Assembly (NCBI RefSeq): GCF_000002075.1
Contig: NW_004797314.1
Coordinates: 1,494,736 to 1,558,735, forward strand
Length of the DNA stretch: 64,000 bases
Direction of reading: 5' to 3'
From: Aplysia californica
Lineage: Eukaryota > Mollusca > Gastropoda > Aplysiida > Aplysiidae
Under the pieces are notes generated by a model. The model was not told the DNA's origin and ran no database searches. It was given only the letters and a program-made list of their open reading frames with translations. Of this stretch, positions 57,901 through 60,348 are shown piece after piece. Position numbers and translations under genes: made by a program. The stretch's first letter is position 1, and each line of letters begins with the position of its first letter.

Positions 57901-60282
57901 CAATCAGCTCTCAACAACAGTAACAGTTCTTTTTTAAGACAATGAATCTTTAAGTCTGCAACAGAACCCTGTAGACTTAAGTGCATGCAACAAAACACAA
58001 CAAAATTAGTGGCAATGACTAGTTGATTCAGTGTTCTCACCAGTGAAATTACTGTAGGTGCCATTTGGACATCTGGTGTCATTGTAAGAAGCCGTGCCCT
58101 CAGGGCAATAGTGTCCAGGTGGGCAGACATCTCCAAAGGACATTCCAACAGGTATGGTTGTGTTTGAGCCTTCCAGGCAGTAGTAGCCGGCACTGCAGGG
58201 TGTAGTATCTCCGTCTGGCATACCGTAGCTCTCACAGGCATAGCCCTCAGTACATGCCTGGCAATGGCTCAGTTCATACCTGTGTATGAACAGATCAGAA
58301 AGACCAAATTCAATTTCTTAATCTAGCTTTTAAAAGATTGCTGAAAAAGAATTTACAAAACTAGTAAAAACTTTGCAGAACTCTTGTTAAAACAACAACA
58401 ATTCGATCTACTACCAAAAAAAAAATTAAATGCACAACTCTGTTTTTATAGTGTTCTCTGTCAAACAGTAGAAGAGTCCCAGTATAAAAGTCCCACTGAC
58501 AAGGATTTATCTTTATTTTCCCAACTGGCAAAAAAGTCAACTTCATCCTGATAGTAAACTAATTTTACAGCAAAGGTTAACTTGGTTTCAAATAATTCAT
58601 CTTTCCAATTAAAAATTAATCTCTAAAAATAAGTACAAAACAGAAGTCTTTTATTGATAGTCTTTTGTACATCAAATGCTTACATTCCAACATCCTTCAA
58701 GAACGTTCCGGGAGGACACGGAGTAGGAAATTCACTGCTCTCTGGACAGTAGTGACCAGCTGGACACAGGATCTTTTCGTAGATGCCTGTCCCATTACAG
58801 TAGAAACTCTGCGGACAGGAGAGGCAGGAGGAGGCCCTCTCCGTGGGCTGGTACTGTCCGGCCGGGCAAGGTTCAGGCTTGTACGCTCCCGCCTCTGTGT
58901 AGTGACCCCTCGGTGTGTCATACTGTGTGGGGACACCCGCTCCACCAGTGCAATAGTAGCCTAGCAAATTTCAATAAAATTTTAATTTTACTATTCCTTT
59001 CATGCACTCAGAAAGGAGAAAAATTCTCATTACCAACAAGGGTAATAGCAGGAACAGAATTTCATTTGAAATTAATTAAGAAAATCTTGTTTAGCTTTAG
59101 TTTAAGAAAATATCTCAATATGATGTCAAATTAGAGGACAAGCTATACGGACCAACAGAGGAACAGTGCTGAACAGTTTATACAATAGATGCCAGACATC
59201 TAGTATGATGCAATGGAGAAGAAGAACAGTTGTCATATCTGAGTCTAATTTCTAAGAATACTAAAGTCATTGAGGAATCTACAAACCGATTAGTTTTTTC
59301 GCAAGAGATATACACAACACTTCAGATACTTATAAAATGCCTAGAAAAACGCAGCTCAGGTTCAACACTATAAGGTAAACAAACAACTACTGGTCAAAAA
59401 ACTATTTTGGCAAGAAGAAAACGTTCTCCCTCATCAGCTCTAAAGATGATGAACACATGGGGGCTTTTGGGTTCTTTTCATTGTTCAGTAATGCATTTTT
59501 TCAATTGCAGGAAGGGGTGGAGATGGTTGAGCTTTACCTGGGGAGCACTGCTCTGAGGCCTGGGTGCTACTGCTGCCAGCACAGAAGAAGCCTGGGTCAC
59601 AGGGGATGCAATCAGTCTCGTCTTTGGCACCATCTGATTTACTGTACTTGCCCACTGGACAAGGGGTGGCAGTTGCTGACCCTTCTGGACAGTAGCTGGA
59701 GACGTAAGAAAAATTGTTTTTATGATGCAGTTGTTTGATTCAGAAAATATTGTTATAAAAAAAGTGGTTCGCATTATAATCAAAATGAAATAACTAACCA
59801 AACATAACACATCCACATGTGCACTTTGTTTGATCGTTCTGTGAACTTCTGTCTCAAGGCAAGTAAAAAGAAAATGTACAGAAAGTGTGACAACCTTTAT
59901 CCTTTTGTGCACAGAACAAGTGCTTCAGAGTGCGCTGGTGAACATCTAGTGGTTGAACCAAGTGAGCACAGGAGCACAAGTCCCAAAGTCTCGGGCATAG
60001 GGGGGGTTCAAAGATCTATTGTATCGTTAAGTAATAAAATTTTTCCTTAAGCTTACTGATTTGGCTTTTCTATAGCTCAAAGTATGTATTTCTCCTCTGA
60101 AAACATTCACGCTGGAATGTACTTTATCAACTAATACTTTCCGAGATGAATCAAAAGTACCATTCTCCGCGGTTTAATCCTTATCATGACAGGTCACATA
60201 GCATAAGCATAGCTATAACAATAATAATAACAATAATAATAATGATGATAATGGTGATGGTAATAGTAATAATAATAATAAT

Positions 60283-60348
<66 letters not shown>

